From Bacteroidota bacterium (GTDB taxonomy: Bacteria > Bacteroidota > Bacteroidia > AKYH767-A > OLB10): DNA of 64,000 nucleotides. This document shows, piece by piece, positions 48,597-60,762 of this stretch (its first letter is position 1; the number at the start of each line of letters is the position of its first letter). The notes beneath the pieces are model-generated. The model was not told where the DNA came from. It worked only from the letters and a program-made list of their open reading frames with translations, and did no database searches. The translations under genes and the position numbers were made by a program. Location of the stretch: the NCBI GenBank assembly GCA_016714005.1, contig JADJOA010000014.1:62001-126000 (forward strand), given 5' to 3'.

Positions 48597-51500
48597 TCAA
48601 ATTTCCACCACCAAATCATCACTCTCCACCAATGTTTTTTCTGTTAAGTGAATTTTCTTAACCGTCATATCCTTTGGCGCTGTAATAGTAGTTTCCATTT
48701 TCATGGCTTCAATTACAAACAATGGTGTGTTGCGCTTAACCGCATCGCCTTCTTTTACAAATATTTTTGAAAGCATACCTTGCAACGGGGCGCCTATGTG
48801 GTTTTCGGCACTGGCTTTTATGTGACTTTGTTTTTTAGATTTCTGTGATTTATCCAAAACATCAACTGTTCGTGTTTGCCCGTTGAGGCGGAAATAAACC
48901 GTGCGCATTCCGTTTTCATCAGCATCACCCACATACAGTAAGCGAATCAAAATTGTTTTTCCTTTTCCGATGTCAACAATTATTTCCTCGTTGTTTTTCA
49001 TTCCATAGAAAAACGGAATAGTGGGCAACGACATTAAATCGCCATACTGCTGCCTGTTTTTGTAGTAGTCTTCAAAAACCTTTGGATAGAATTTGTAAGA
49101 AAGAAAATCAAGAAAAGTTAAACGCTCATCAAATTTATTTTTGAAGGCCTCAAACTCTGTATCAAAGTCAATGGGTTTAAGGTGGGCGTTGGGTAAATCG
49201 GTGTAAGGCTTTTCATCTTTCAAAATTATTTTTTGCAAATCTTTTGGAAAACCTCCGGGCGGCTGTCCTAAATCTCCACGGACCATGCTCTTTACCGAAT
49301 CAGGAAAAGAAAGTGTTTGCCCTTTTGTAAAAACATCTTCGTTACTCAAATTATTTGTAACCATGTAAAGTGCCATATCACCAACCACTTTGCTTGATGG
49401 TGTTACCTTTACAATATCACCAAACAAATTATTTACATCTTCATAAGCCTTTTTTATTTCTTCCATTTTATTGCCAAGACCAAGCGAAACGGCCTGTGGT
49501 TTTAAATTAGAATATTGCCCGCCCGGTATTTCATGCTTATACACCTCAGCAGTTCCTGCCTGCAACCCCGATTCAAAAGGATAATACCATTCGCGCACTA
49601 CCTCCCAATAATTTGAAAACTCATTAAGCGAATCAATATCAAATTTGTTTTCGCAGGGTGTGCCGCGCATTACTTCAACCAAAGAATTAAAGTTGGGTTG
49701 AGATGTTAATCCGCTTAACGAACCCAGTGCAACATCAACCACATTTACTCCGGCTTCAATGGCTTTTATGTAAGTGGCGCATTGCACTGCGCTGGTATCG
49801 TGCGTATGCAAATGAATAGGGATGGAAATATTTTTCTTGAGTTCGGTAATTAATTTTTCAGCAGCATAAGGTTTTAACAAACCCGCCATATCTTTTATGG
49901 CAAGTATATGCGCGCCACTATCCTCTAATTCTTTTGCCAAATCAACATAATACCGCAACGAATATTTTGCGCTCAGGATTTAAAATATCTCCGGTGTAAC
50001 AGATACATGCTTCGGCTAAGCCGCCCGTTAAATTGCGAACGGCATTAATAGACACCCTCATGCTTTTTGTCCAGTTGAGCGAATCAAAAATGCGAAACAC
50101 GTCAATGCCGTTTTCCCAGCTTTTTTCGATAAATTTTTCTACTAAGTTATCAGGGTAGGCGGCATAGCCTATGGCATTGCTACCGCGTATTAACATTTGC
50201 AACAAAATATTTGGGATAGCCTCACGAAAAAGCTGCAATCGCCTCCACGGGTCTTCATGCAAAAACCTTAATGAAACATCAAACGTTGCCCCCCCCCACA
50301 CTTCCATTGAAAACAACTGAGGATGGTTTTGCGCAAATGCTCTTGAAACGTTCATCATATCAATTGTACGAACGCGGGTTGCAAGCAAACTCTGGTGTGC
50401 ATCTCTGAAAGTGCAGTCGGTATAATGAATAACTTTTTCATTCTTTAACCACTGTGCAAATTTTTCGGGACCAAGTGCAGTTAATTTTTGTTTTGTTCCG
50501 TCAGCAAATGGTTTTGCAAAATCATATTGTGGAATACGTGGTGATGAAAATGTTTTTGTATTCTTTAAGCTGTTTAAGTCTGGGTTGCCGTTTACCATTA
50601 CATCGGCTAAATAGCGCAACACCTTGGTGCCGCTGTCCTGGGTAGTTTTAAATTTAAACAGTTCGGGATGTTTTTGGATAAAAGGAACAGTAATTCTTCC
50701 TTCTTTAAAAACAGAATGGCGGATAACGTTTTCCAAAAAGCGAATATTTGTTTTTACGCCTCTGATCCTGAATTCGCCCAGCGCCCTCAGCATACGTGCA
50801 CTTGCTCCTTGCAATGTTCTACCCGATGAAGTTACCTTTACCAGCATAGAATCAAAAAATGGGGAAACCTTTACACCTGGTAAGAACTGCCCTCATCTAA
50901 ACGAATGCCATAACCACCTGCATTGCGATAGGCAATGATGGTTCCGTAGTCAGGTTTAAAATCGTTTTGCGGGTCTTCGGTAGTAATGCGGCATTGTATG
51001 GCAAAGCCGTTGCAACTTATTTCATTTTGGTTTTGAATATCAATTGCAGGCGCAGAAAGTGCAACACCATCGGCAATTAAAATTTGTGCACGCACTATGT
51101 CAATTCCTGTTACTTCCTCCGTAACGGTATGCTCAACCTGTATGCGCGGGTTTACCTCAATAAAAAAAATATTTTCCTGTTCATCAACCAAAAATTCAAC
51201 GGTGCCTGCGCAACTATAATTTACATGTTTTGCTATGCGCAATGCATAATAATAAAGTGCATCTTTTGTTTTTTGTTTCAGCGATGGCGCGGGAGCAATT
51301 TCAATTACTTTCTGAAAACGTCTTTGCAAAGAGCAATCGCGTTCAAACAAATGCACGAGGTTTCCATATTCATCTCCCAAAATTTGGACTTCAATGTGTT
51401 TAGGATTGTCAACCAACTTTTCAATAAAATAGTGTCATCGCCAAAGCATTAGCAGCTTCGCGTTTGGCTTCGGTAAAAGATTTTTCTAAATCTTCCTCAT

Positions 51501-52026
51501 TGCGAATGACGCGCATACCCCTGCCTCCGCCACCGGCAGCGGCTTTTAGAATAACGGGTAGCCCTATACGTTGCGCTTCGCTTAAAGCAACAGAAGAATC
51601 CGTTAAGGAAATTTTGCTGTCTTCAATCATAGGCACGCTGCAAGCCTGTGCAATTTTTTTGGCGGCCACTTTATCGCCTAGCATGTTCATGGCTTCGGGC
51701 GAAGGTCCTATAAAGACAATCCCTGCTTCGCGGCAGCGCTTGTTAAAGTTTACATTCTCACTCAAAAAACCATAGCCGGGATGTATGGCATCAACCTCAT
51801 ATTTTTTTGCAATACGGATAATTTCTTCAATATCGAGATAAGGCTTTAGCGGGTCGTTGTCATGACCGATTTGGTAGGCTTCATCAGCTTTGTAGCGATG
51901 CAATGAGTAACGATCTTCATACGTATAAACGGCAACCGTTTTTATTTCGAGCTCTGATGCTGCACGTAAACAGCGTATTGCAATTTCGCCACGGTTGGCA
52001 ACTAAAAGTTTTTTGATTTTGTTCAT
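48597..52026 (-). pseudogene. pyc: Pyruvate carboxylase, three frameshift sites
   Basis: Carboxylates pyruvate to oxaloacetate using ATP and biotin (anaplerosis). Reconstructed length is 1,144 residues with all parts in order: biotin carboxylase (A-N-R-G-E-I-A-I-R, G-G-G-G-R-G-M, F-I-E-V-N-P-R-I-Q-V-E-H), carboxyltransferase (T-D-C-T-F-R-D-A-H-Q-S-L-L-A-T-R, H-L-H-T-H-D-T), and a biotin carrier domain with the E-A-M-K-M-E motif. Frame losses are two single bases at A4 51426-51429 and A3 51443-51445, one at GG 50879-50880, and two in the T4 run at 49975-49978; adding these five bases gives exactly 1,145 codons with stop and restores conserved text at each joint. Such a set of changes in one essential-type gene points to sequencing error. 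Confidence 0.93.
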
Positions 52027-52252
52027 GGATACTGATAGCGAATGATTAAGAATTTACGGATGAGTAACTACGAAATATTAAAATTTCTAAATACGAAATG
52101 ATACAATTAAATGATATAAAGGAAATGAAAATGCAAAGTTGTGTTTTGAAAGACTGGTGTACGAGATTTTTTGAAAAAAGATTAACAGGTTAAAAGTTTA
52201 TAACCAATGCCTTTAAAAAATACTTTTACATAAACTTTAAAATAAAAAACAC

Positions 52253-53827
52253 ATGAGAAAACTTCTACTTGTTATTTTGTCATTTACCTGCCAAGCTGCT
52301 CTTGCGCAACAAACAACTTTTAGCAAGGTGTATTACGAGCCATCGGGTACAGGTGTTGAATCACGCAGTGTTGTAAAAACTTTTGATAATGGTTATTTAA
52401 TTGCGGGCAAAGCAAATTATTACATGGGTTATTTGTTAAAGACAGATGCTAATGGAGTGGAAGTATGGAATAAATTTTTTAACCCATCTCCCAATAATTT
52501 TTTAGAGTTTAAAAAAATTATCAGCACCACTGACTCCTGTTTTGTTATTTGTGGAAAGTTACAACTCAATCAACAAAACATGGCGGTTTTAATTAAAGTA
52601 AATGATACAGGAGATACTCTCTGGTCCAAAACATATAGTCGTACGACTGAAATGTTAGAAGTTTATAATGTAAGCCAAACGTTTGATGGTGGTTACATAA
52701 TGGCAGGAAGCTCAGCATTTATTAGCGCCCCTTATACTACAATGCTTATAATTAAAACAAATGCAAATGGCGATTTGCAATGGATGCAAACCATGCAGGC
52801 AAATAATCATACCAACTCTGCATATGTTATAAAGCAAGATGCCGATAGCAACTATGTAATTAATGGACTATTGGAAGAACAAACTGGGCCCTCGTCTTTT
52901 GAAATAGGAATGTGTCTTGCAAAATTTTCACATACGAGGCACAGCTTTGGGCAAAAAAGTACTTCATGCCCGGTAATAATGTTGTATGGGGATATGATTT
53001 TGAAATTACCTCTTCGGGGTATATGTGCTATTTAAATTATTTGAACCTTGATGCTGTTGTTAAAACCGACTTGCAGGAAATATTGTAAGCGGAAACAGTT
53101 TTAGTGTTTCCAATTCAACCACAATTAACGATGCCATGCCTAAAATAAAAAAAACACATGATGGCGGTTATGTGTTTGTTGCAGGGAGCTGCTTTGGTCC
53201 AAACATTTTATATAAGGTGGATTCAGCGGGAGTATACCAATGGGCATCGCAATTATTTTTAAATTCAGCGGAAATTGTAGAAACTAATAACAATGAATTA
53301 TTTATTGCCGGCAGTGGCCCATTGTGCGGCATAAGAACCTCGCAGGTTTTGTGGCCGCAAATAGGAATGTTGCAAACAGACTCAACTGGTAACTTACCGG
53401 GCTCTTCATGTTTATATGTTACAAATATTGCACCTGTAGCTATTAGTTTGTCTGCTACCAATGTTACATTTACTGTAACGTCAGGTGGAGTTCAAGGCAA
53501 CACGCAAAATATTATTGGAGCTTTTACGCTTACGGGTTACGATGGCTGCGTTGATTTTTTAGGCGGAATAAATGAACTTGGAAATAATGATATTCCCATT
53601 TCACCAAACCCTGCTATTAATATGGTTACGGTTAAGTTGAACCGATTTTTTACAGCGCAATCATTAAGGGTGTATGACATTACCGGAAAAAAGTTAGAGA
53701 GGAAATGGGGCAGATAAATAATTCTGGTGTTATAAATGTAAATGTAGGAGACTTGCCTGCTGGTGTTTATGTAGTAATTATTGAGAGCAGCAAGGGCTTA
53801 CTCAGGCAGCGTTTTGTGAAGTTGTAA
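52253..53827 (+). pseudogene. T9SS-exported repeat protein, three frameshifts
   Basis: Reconstructed as about 525 residues. Signal peptide at 1-19 (ending A-L-A-Q); propeller-like repeats with T-F-D-N-G-Y-L-I-A-G, L-L-K-T-D-A-N-G and I-I-K-T-N-A-N-G-D-L-Q-W cores; then a type A sorting domain (I-S-P-N-P-A, V-Y-D-I-T-G-K-K and the ending G-V-Y-V-V-I-I-E-S-S-K-G). Breaks are near 52925-52935, 53083-53086 and 53700-53707, each a single missing base. The true stop is TAA 53825-53827, beyond the apparent end at 53717. It is the last gene before the IS256-type insertion. Confidence 0.82.
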
Positions 53828-53882
53828 AGCTGGTTTTAATAACTGCGATCAGACAAATTGATTAATTGCAAACGGTTTAAAA

Positions 53883-55254
53883 GGGGAGTGTTCAACCAAC
53901 TGTGCTTTTAAAAAATTCTTTTGAAGAGAAAGAAGCCATGGCTCCTTCCCCTTCTCCAGATTTGTTGATTTGTCCATTACAAACATACTTTTTTATTGTT
54001 GATTAATACGTTCTTCAAATAAGATTTGCATTTGAGCAGAGATGAGTTTCCATCCTTGTATTTGTGATTTCCATCTGCCGTTGATGTTATGATGCACTAA
54101 GTAAAGTACTTTGAGCAATGCCATATCAGAGCTGAACACGCGTTTGGATTTGGTTACTTTCCGGAGTTGACTGTGAAACGACTCTATGATGTTGGTAGTG
54201 TAAATTACTCGCCTTATTTCCTGCGGATATTTAAAATAATTACTCAGCCGTTCCCAGTTAGCAAACCAACTTTTATCATAGACGGATATTTTGTTTTCCA
54301 TTCTTTTTCTAATTCATCTAATGCTGTTTGTGCCTGTTCTTTGGTGCTGGCTGTGTAAACTTTTTCAGTGATGCCATTACCGGTTTTAAATCTTTATAGG
54401 CAACATATTTAGTGCTGTTGCGGAGTTGATGCACCACGCAAAGCTGCACTTCAGTTTGTGGAAAACACTTTCAATGGCTTCGGCAAATCCTTTCAGGTTA
54501 TCAATGCAGGCAATAAGTATATCCGTTACACCTCTGTTCTGCAAATCACTCAATACCTGCAACCAAAATTTTGCACCTTCGGTTTCATTGATATAAAGAC
54601 CCAGCAAATCTTTCGTTCCATCTCTGCCTACGCCCAGTAAGCAATGAACGGCTTTGGTTTTTATGCTGCCTGCTTCTTTTACTTTGTAATGAATAGCATC
54701 CAGCCATACAAATGGATACACACTCTCTAACGGGCGGCTTTGCCAGGCTTTTACATCTTCTATAATACTATCGGTAATGGCCGTTAATGTGGATGGAGCT
54801 ACCGTTAATCCATACAACTCATCTAAGTGTTTGGCAATGTCGTTATAGCTCATGCCATAGCTGTATAGCGATATAACTTTGTGGTCTAACGCTTCGCCTA
54901 ATACGGTTTTTCGCTTGGGTAAAATCTGCGGCTCAAAGGTACTGTTGCGGTCCCGCGGTGTTTCTATCACCACTTTGCCAAAGGAGGTTTTTACGCCTTT
55001 GCTCATTTTACCGTTTCTTCTGTTAGCACTTTCATCGCTATCCAAATGGGCTTGCAGTTCGCCTTGCATTCCGGCTTCCAAAATGCGTTTGAGCAGCGGT
55101 GCCAATACACCGTCTTTGCTTTCTAATTTTTTGCCCGAACGCAAGCCTTCTATCGCCTCGCGTTCAAACAATTCGTAATTGAATTTTTCTTCTACCATTG
55201 TGTGTCAAATTTATTTGTTTCTTTTTTGTTTGACACAGTTGGTTGAATAGACTC
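53883..55254 (-). mobile_element. IS256-family insertion sequence with 8-bp target duplication
   Basis: A 1,372-bp element. Terminal inverted repeats share a perfect 14-bp core TTCAACCAACTGTG (53891-53904) with its complement at 55234-55247, extended outward by GAGT/ACTC. The flanks are the same 8-bp sequence GTTTAAAA at 53875-53882 and 55255-55262, the size expected for IS256 transposition. Identity of the duplication suggests a fairly recent insertion between the T9SS gene and the glycosyltransferase. Confidence 0.88.
53993..55198 (-). pseudogene. IS256-family transposase, three frameshifts
   Basis: A DDE transposase of the mutator type. Reconstructed as about 402 residues, normal for the family. 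Visible features are E-T-P-R-D-R-N-S-T-F-E-P near residue 80, the catalytic strand V-W-L-D-A-I-H-Y-K-V (first Asp near 170), V-G-R-D-G-T-K-D-L-L-G, then C-I-D-N-L-K-G-F-A-E-A-I (second Asp) and V-V-H-Q-L-R-N after the first break, and finally I-I-Y-T-T-N-I-I-E-S-F-H-S-Q-L-R-like text with the catalytic Glu. Single bases are missing near 54460-54461, 54358-54364 and 54283. As written it could not make active transposase; the insertion ends are intact. Confidence 0.9.
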
Positions 55255-55299
55255 GTTTAAAAAGAAGCAAAACTGTAATTTACAAAACAAAAAAAGCGG

Positions 55300-56220
55300 C
55301 TAAAAATTTTTTTCCCTTATCACATACAGTGGCCTTTGCTTAACATCTGTACTTAGGCGACTAATATACTCGCCAATTATGCCTATACAAATAAGTTGCA
55401 CCCTCCAAGGAACAGTACCACAAGCATTAATGATGTCCAGCCGGGCACAACATCATTTTTTATAAACTTTGCAAACAATACATACAGACTTACAATAAAT
55501 GCGGCAATAGAAACAAAAAACCTAACGCTGTTGCAAACTTTAATGGAGTAGTGCTAAAGGCAGTAATTCCATCCAAAGCAAAACGAATCATTTTACGGTA
55601 GGTATATCCAGTTTCACCGGCATTGCGTTCTGAGCGGTCATATTCAACATAAGTTTGATTAAATCCAACCCAGCTAATCTGCCCTCTTAAAAATTTGTGT
55701 TGTTCTGGCATTTGCTTTAGCACGTCCACAATTCTTTTGTCCATTATGCGGAAGTCTCCAGTATCAACAGGAATATTTACAGATGTAATTTTTTTTAGTG
55801 TGCGGTAAAACCATTTGGCTGTCCATTTTTTTAAAAAACTTTCACCATCCCGGCTTCTTCTTTTCGCATAAACAACTTCAAAACCTTCATCCATTTTTTT
55901 TGTCATCTCAAAAATTAATTCTGGTGGGTCTTGCAAATCGGCATCTATAATTACTATTCTTTCCCCACTACAATTGTCAAGCCCTGCGCTAACAGCAATT
56001 TGGTGACCAAAGTTTCGTGCAAAGTTTATGTACTTAACGCATGAATCTTTTGAGGCTAGTTGTTTAATAAGTAAAATAGAGTTATCACGACTTCCATCAT
56101 TAATAAAATCATTTCGTGTGAAGGAGAAATTTCCTGTGCAACTTTTTTTACACGGTCGAAAAGCAGGTTAATGTTTCCTTCTTCGTTGTAAATTGGAATG
56201 ATGATGGAGAGATCAATCAT
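55300..56220 (-). pseudogene. GT2 family glycosyltransferase (DPM1/GtrB-like), three frameshifts
   Basis: Transfers sugar from a nucleotide sugar to a polyprenyl-phosphate carrier at the inner membrane. From ATG 56220 the reconstruction is 307 residues: L-S-I-I-I-P-I-Y-N-E-E-G-N at the start, I-N-D-G-S-R-D-N-S, N-F-A-R-N-F-G-H-Q-x-A, D-A-D-L-Q-D-P-P-E (DXD-like metal site), V-D-T-G-D-F-R-I-M-D, F-L-R-G-Q-I-S-W-V-G-F, and a C-terminal pair of membrane helices ending I-I-G-E-Y-I-S-R. One base is missing at each of A4 56105-56108, a run near 55524 and one near 55395. The IS256 insertion lies 45 bp beyond its stop. Confidence 0.88.
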
Positions 56221-56251
56221 GATTAGTTTCCTAAAGTGATTATTAGACTAT

Positions 56252-56907
56252 TTAAATTAGCATTTCAGGTTCGTTACCTGTGGTTATTAATTTTCCTGCT
56301 GTTGCGCTTTTTATTTGTTCTACGCTAATTCCCGGAGCGCGTTCCAATAACTTAAATCCTCCTTCGGGCAATACATCAAACACACCAAGTTCCGTAACAA
56401 TTTTTTTTACGCATTTAATTCCTGTTAACGGTAATGTACATTTAGGTAATAGTTTACTTTCTCCTGCTTTGTTAACGTGCTGCATTGCCACAATAATATT
56501 TTTTGCCGAAGCCACTAAATCCATTGCACCTCCCATACCTTTTACCATTTTACCAGGAATTTTCCAGTTGGCAATATCTCCGTTTTCACTCACTTCCATT
56601 GCGCCCAAAATGGTAAGGTTTACTTTTGGGACCTTATCATTCCAAAACTCATTGCTGAATCAAAAATAGATGCACCGTGTAAAAGTGTAACAGTTTGTTT
56701 GCCGGCATTAATTAAATCGGCATCTTCTTCTCCTTCAAAAGGAAACGGACCCATGCCTAAAATTCCATTTTCTGATTGCAGCACTACGTTTATTCCCTGT
56801 GGAATGTAGTTAGCAACCAATGTAGGTATTCCAATGCCAAGGTTAACATACATTCCGTCTTTTACCTCACGAGCAATTCGTTTTGCTATTCCGTTTTTAT
56901 CCAGCAT
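56252..56907 (-). pseudogene. scoB: 3-oxoacid CoA-transferase subunit B, one frameshift
   Basis: With subunit A it moves CoA between succinyl-CoA and acetoacetate (ketone body or short-chain fatty acid use). Reconstructed as 218 residues: G-M-Y-V-N-L-G-I-G-I-P-T-L-V-A near residue 18, the S-E-N-G-I-L-G-M-G motif holding the catalytic Glu near residue 46, and later K-V-N-L-T-I-L-G-A-M-E-V and V-K-G-M-G-G-A-M-D-L-V-A-S-A-K. One base is missing in the T4 run at 56624-56627 (plus strand); restoring it gives 219 codons with stop. It lies 4 bp after subunit A, so the pair is an operon. Confidence 0.93.
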
Positions 56908-56911
56908 CTAT

Positions 56912-57620
56912 TTATTTTTTTCTTACAGTTCTTTGTTCAATTCGTTTCTCGTAATTACTTCCCTGAAAAATACGGTGGACATAAATTCCGGGAGTATGTA
57001 TATGATCGGGATCCAGAGTCCCAACAGGAACAAGTTCTTCCACTTCGGCAATAGTAATTCTGCCAGCCATTGCCATCATAGGATTAAAATTACGCGCAGT
57101 GCTTCGGTAAACCAAATTACCCTGTGCGTCTCCTTTCCATGCTTTTACAATGGCAAAATCTGCTTCAAAGGCATGTTCCATCAGGTAATCCTTTTCTTCA
57201 CCGTTAAACTTAAATTTTCTTACTTCTTTCCCAATGGCTATTTCTGTACCCACTCCTGCCGGAGTAAAAATAACGGGCATACCATACCCCGCAGCCATGC
57301 AGCGTGTGGCAAGTGTTCCTTGCGGGATTAAGTCAACTTCAAGCTCGCCACAAAGCATTTGCCTTTCAAACTCTGCATTTTCCCCCATAGCTCGAAATCA
57401 TTTTTTTTACTTGTTTGTGTTGAAGTAACAAACCTAATCCAAAATCATCAACACCGGCATTGTTGCTAATGCATGTAAGATTTTTAACTCCCATTTTTAC
57501 TAATGCGGCAATGCAGTTTTCGGGTATGCCACACAAACCAAAGCCTCCAACCATTAAAGTCATACCGTCTTCAATATCAGAAGTTGCAGTAATAGCATCT
57601 TTTACAATTTTATTCATCAA
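56912..57620 (-). pseudogene. scoA: 3-oxoacid CoA-transferase subunit A, one frameshift
   Basis: Partner of ScoB. Reconstructed as about 236 residues. Family segments are M-V-G-G-F-G-L-C-G-I-P-E-N near residue 23, S-N-N-A-G near 53, then E-F-E-R-Q-M-L-C-G-E-L-E-V-D-L-I-P-Q-G-T-L-A, F-T-P-A-G-V-G-T, and R-N-F-N-P-M-M-A-M-A. The break is at 57382-57386 (C5 on the plus strand), where two bases seem to be missing from an expected S-Y-V-G-E-N stretch (a single surplus G is the other option). Two ATGs at 57620 and 57617 are both possible starts. Confidence 0.92.
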
Positions 57621-57728
57621 ATAAATTTTTATTCACGACAAATTAAATAATTAAAAACATCAAAACATTGTCCTAATTAACCCATTCTACAAAATTTCAA
57701 GACACATGTAAATATCATCCACATTAAA

Positions 57729-59935
57729 TTAAAAATCCGACTTACTTTCAAAATTGCCATTACCGTTTTGTTGTTCGTATTTGCCACAGTCTAATTCAAC
57801 ACTTAGTTTTTCTTTAGGGGCATCGAAATTTTGTTGTGAGTATTTTAATTCTTTATCAGCCCAAACATTTTTCATATAAAGTGCCCAAATGGGTAAGGCT
57901 GTATTTGCACCCTGACCTAATTGAGTGGTGCGAAAGTGAACACTTCGGTCTTCGCAGCCTGTCCACACACCGGTAACCAAGTCGGGGGTAATGCCCATAA
58001 ACCAGCCATCGCTGTTGTTTTGAGTCGTCCCCGTTTTACCGGCTATGGGTTGCGTTAGATTATATCTGAATCTAAGCCTTGCACCGGTGCCTGTTGTTAC
58101 TCCTTGCATTAAATTTAACATCAGGTAAGCTGTTTCTTCACTTATTGCTTCTTTGTTTTTTGGAACAAATTCCTGCAATACAACTCCGTTTTTATCTTCA
58201 ATACGGGTAATATAAATAGGTTCTGTCCACACCCCTTTGTTTGCAAAGGTTGAATAAGCGCCAACCATTTCAAGTAGAGAAACATCGGGGGTGCCTAAGC
58301 AAATTGATGGTACCGCAGGAATTTCGGCAGTAATGCCCATCTTGCGCACAATTTCAATCATTGGTTGCGGACCAAATTGCTTCATCAGATATGCTGATAT
58401 ACTATTGACAGATTCTGCCAGTGCTTCTTTTAAAGTTAACATACCACCATATTTTCCGTCACTGTTTTCAGGACTCCAATCAGGTGAACCAACTTGCGAA
58501 ATGGTTACCCTTGCGTTTGGTATTTTATAACAAGGCGAATAACCTTCTTGCATGGCAATGGTATAAAGAAAAGGCTTAAAGGTTGAACCAACCTGCCTTT
58601 TGCCATCTTTTACCTGATCGTATTTAAAATATCGGTAATCGTTTCCTCCAACCCATGCTTTAACATGACCTGTATGCGGATTAATAGAAGCAATAGCTGA
58701 GCGCAAAAACTTTTTATAATATTTTATAGAATCAAGCGGAGAGAGTAATGTATCCGTTTCACCTTTCCAGGTGAATATGGTCATTTCGGTTTTTGTTTTA
58801 AAGTTTTTTTCAATTTGTGTTTCGCTCAAACCTTCAGCTTTAAGCGCCTGATAGCGCTCGCTTTGTTTCATTGCATTGGTAATGATTTCGGGGTGTTCAA
58901 CAAAAGGGTTTCGGTTTTTCCAGTGCTCATTAAATTGCTTTTGTAAATCTTTGAGGTGCTGCTTTAATGCCGCTTCAGCCATAGCCTGAAGTCGAGTGTC
59001 AATGGTGGTATAAATTTTTAATCCATCTCTATAAAGGTTGTAAGTACTGCCATCTGCTTTTCTATGCTCTCTACACCATTTAATTAACTCAAGCCTTAGT
59101 ACTTCTCTGAAGTAAGTAGCAAGGCCTTCATTGTGATCTTCCGCTTGAAATTTTAATTTTATGGGGAGTGTTGTTAATGAATCAGAATACGTTTGCGATG
59201 TAAACTTGTACTTAAGCATTTGGCTCATCACCACATTTCTTCTTTGAGTTGCCTCATTAATTTTGCTTACGGGACTATAACGAGAAGGTGCTTGTAACAT
59301 TCCTACGAGTAAAGAGGCTTCCTCTATTTTAAGCTCGGCAGGTGTTTTATTGAAAAAAGTTTTTGCGGCTGATTTTATTCCGTAGGCATTATGACCAAAC
59401 TCAACGGTGTTTAAGTACATTGCAAGAATTTCGGGTTTGGTATAACTTTTCTCAAGCCTTGCAGAAATTACCCATTCCTGAATTTTTTGTTTTATGCGCC
59501 CCAACTTAGATTTTGGTTTTTCGTGAAAAAGGTTCTTTGCTAACTGTTGTGTTAATGTACTTCCACCACCGGCACGCCCCATTTTTGCAATGGCGCGAAT
59601 TAAACCTCGAATATCTACACCACTGTGTTCTTCAAACCTTATGTCTTCAGTAGCTTTAAGCGCATTAACAATGTTGGGCGAAAGTTCTTTATATTTAATG
59701 TTGCTACGGTTTTGATAAAAATATTTTCCGAGCACAATCATATCGCTTGAAAAAACTTCGGAAGCGAGATTAGGGTCTGGGTTTTCTAATTCTTCAAAAG
59801 TTGGAAGCACACCAAACACATTAAAGCTTGCCAGCAACACCATTAACGCCAAGCCTACCAAGGGAGAGAGCACAATTATCCAAAACCATTTTATGTAACT
59901 TCTTGTTGGGGAAACCGTCTTTTTTTACCAGCCAT
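57729..59935 (-). pseudogene. Class A penicillin-binding protein (PBP1A type), one frameshift near the start
   Basis: Builds and crosslinks peptidoglycan in the periplasm. The reconstruction from ATG 59935 is 735 residues: a short basic cytoplasmic lead, one membrane helix, the GT51 glycosyltransferase domain (E-D-I-R-F-E-E-H-S-G near 96, G-G-G-S-T-L-T-Q-Q-L-A-K-N-L, N-T-V-E-F-G), then the transpeptidase domain with the G-S-T-F-K-P-F active Ser-Lys, S-V-N and G-K-T-G-T-T. One base is missing in the T7 run at 59920-59926; without it the frame would start at a later codon (59873) and lose the cytoplasmic lead and the start of the membrane helix. Probably named mrcA/ponA in other genomes; I leave the symbol empty. 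Confidence 0.93.
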
Positions 59936-60029
59936 TAATCTATAATCTAAATCTTAAACACAAATTAGCCGGTAAAAATATCCTTTTGCCAATAATGCTT
60001 GCGGGTTTTTATACTACAGGTTTTTTTTA

Positions 60030-60581
60030 TTACGCGCGTGGATTCCACAACACTTCGGTACCGTTTCTTTTAAAACAAAGAAACCTTGCCAGTACAAATA
60101 AATAATCGCTTAACCTGTTAAGGTAAGGTAATACCAATTGATGCACGTAAGAGTTTTCAGAGAGTTGAGCTGCCAGCCTTTCAGTACGCCTGCATACACA
60201 CCTAGCTATATGGCACGATGAAGCAGCTACATTTCCTCCTGGTAAAATAAAAGATTTCAATTCAGGCAAATATGTGTTCATTCTATCTATTTCATTCTCT
60301 AAAAGCGTTATATCAGAATCAAGTAAATCAGGTATTTTCATTTTAGATTTTTCAGGGTCTGATGCTAACGATGCACCAATGGTAAATAGTCTGTCCTGAA
60401 TTTTAATCAAGATGTTTTTTTCCATTTCCAAATCAAATAGTTGATCGGCTATGTAACCAATGTAGGAGTTTAACTCATCTACAGTTCCATAAGTTTCAAT
60501 GCGTAAATGATGCTTGGGTACACGCGTACCCCCAATAAGAGAAGTTTGACCTGTATCGCCTGTTTTGGTATATATCTTCAT
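60030..60581 (-). CDS. ATP:cob(I)alamin adenosyltransferase (PduO/MMAB type)
   Basis: Adenosylates cob(I)alamin to make coenzyme B12, needed by methylmalonyl-CoA mutase among others. The 183-residue protein has the PduO signatures: T-K-T-G-D-T-G-Q-T-S-L-I-G-G near the N-terminus, Y-G-T-V-D-E-L-N-S-Y-I-G near 31-42, and the R-C-V-C-R-R-T-E-R-L-A motif near 130, followed by Y-L-N-R-L-S-D-Y-L-F-V. The frame is intact. It lies 94 bp beyond the start of the PBP gene on the same strand. Often called cobO or pduO; the exact name is not clear. Confidence 0.92.
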   Translation of the reverse strand: MKIYTKTGDTGQTSLIGGTRVPKHHLRIETYGTVDELNSYIGYIADQLFDLEMEKNILIKIQDRLFTIGASLASDPEKSKMKIPDLLDSDITLLENEIDRMNTYLPELKSFILPGGNVAASSCHIARCVCRRTERLAAQLSENSYVHQLVLPYLNRLSDYLFVLARFLCFKRNGTEVLWNPRA

Positions 60582-60762
60582 TTCTAAATTTGAACGGTTA
60601 ATATCAATTGAACTCTTAATTTATGTTAATACGTGTTGAATTTTTATCATTTCACATCAAGTTAATGTATAACCAGTTATTTTCGGTAACACTTATAAAT
60701 AGTTTAAGAACAAAACCTTTTTAGCGAAATAAAGTAAAAAGATAATCACACGATTTGAGAAT

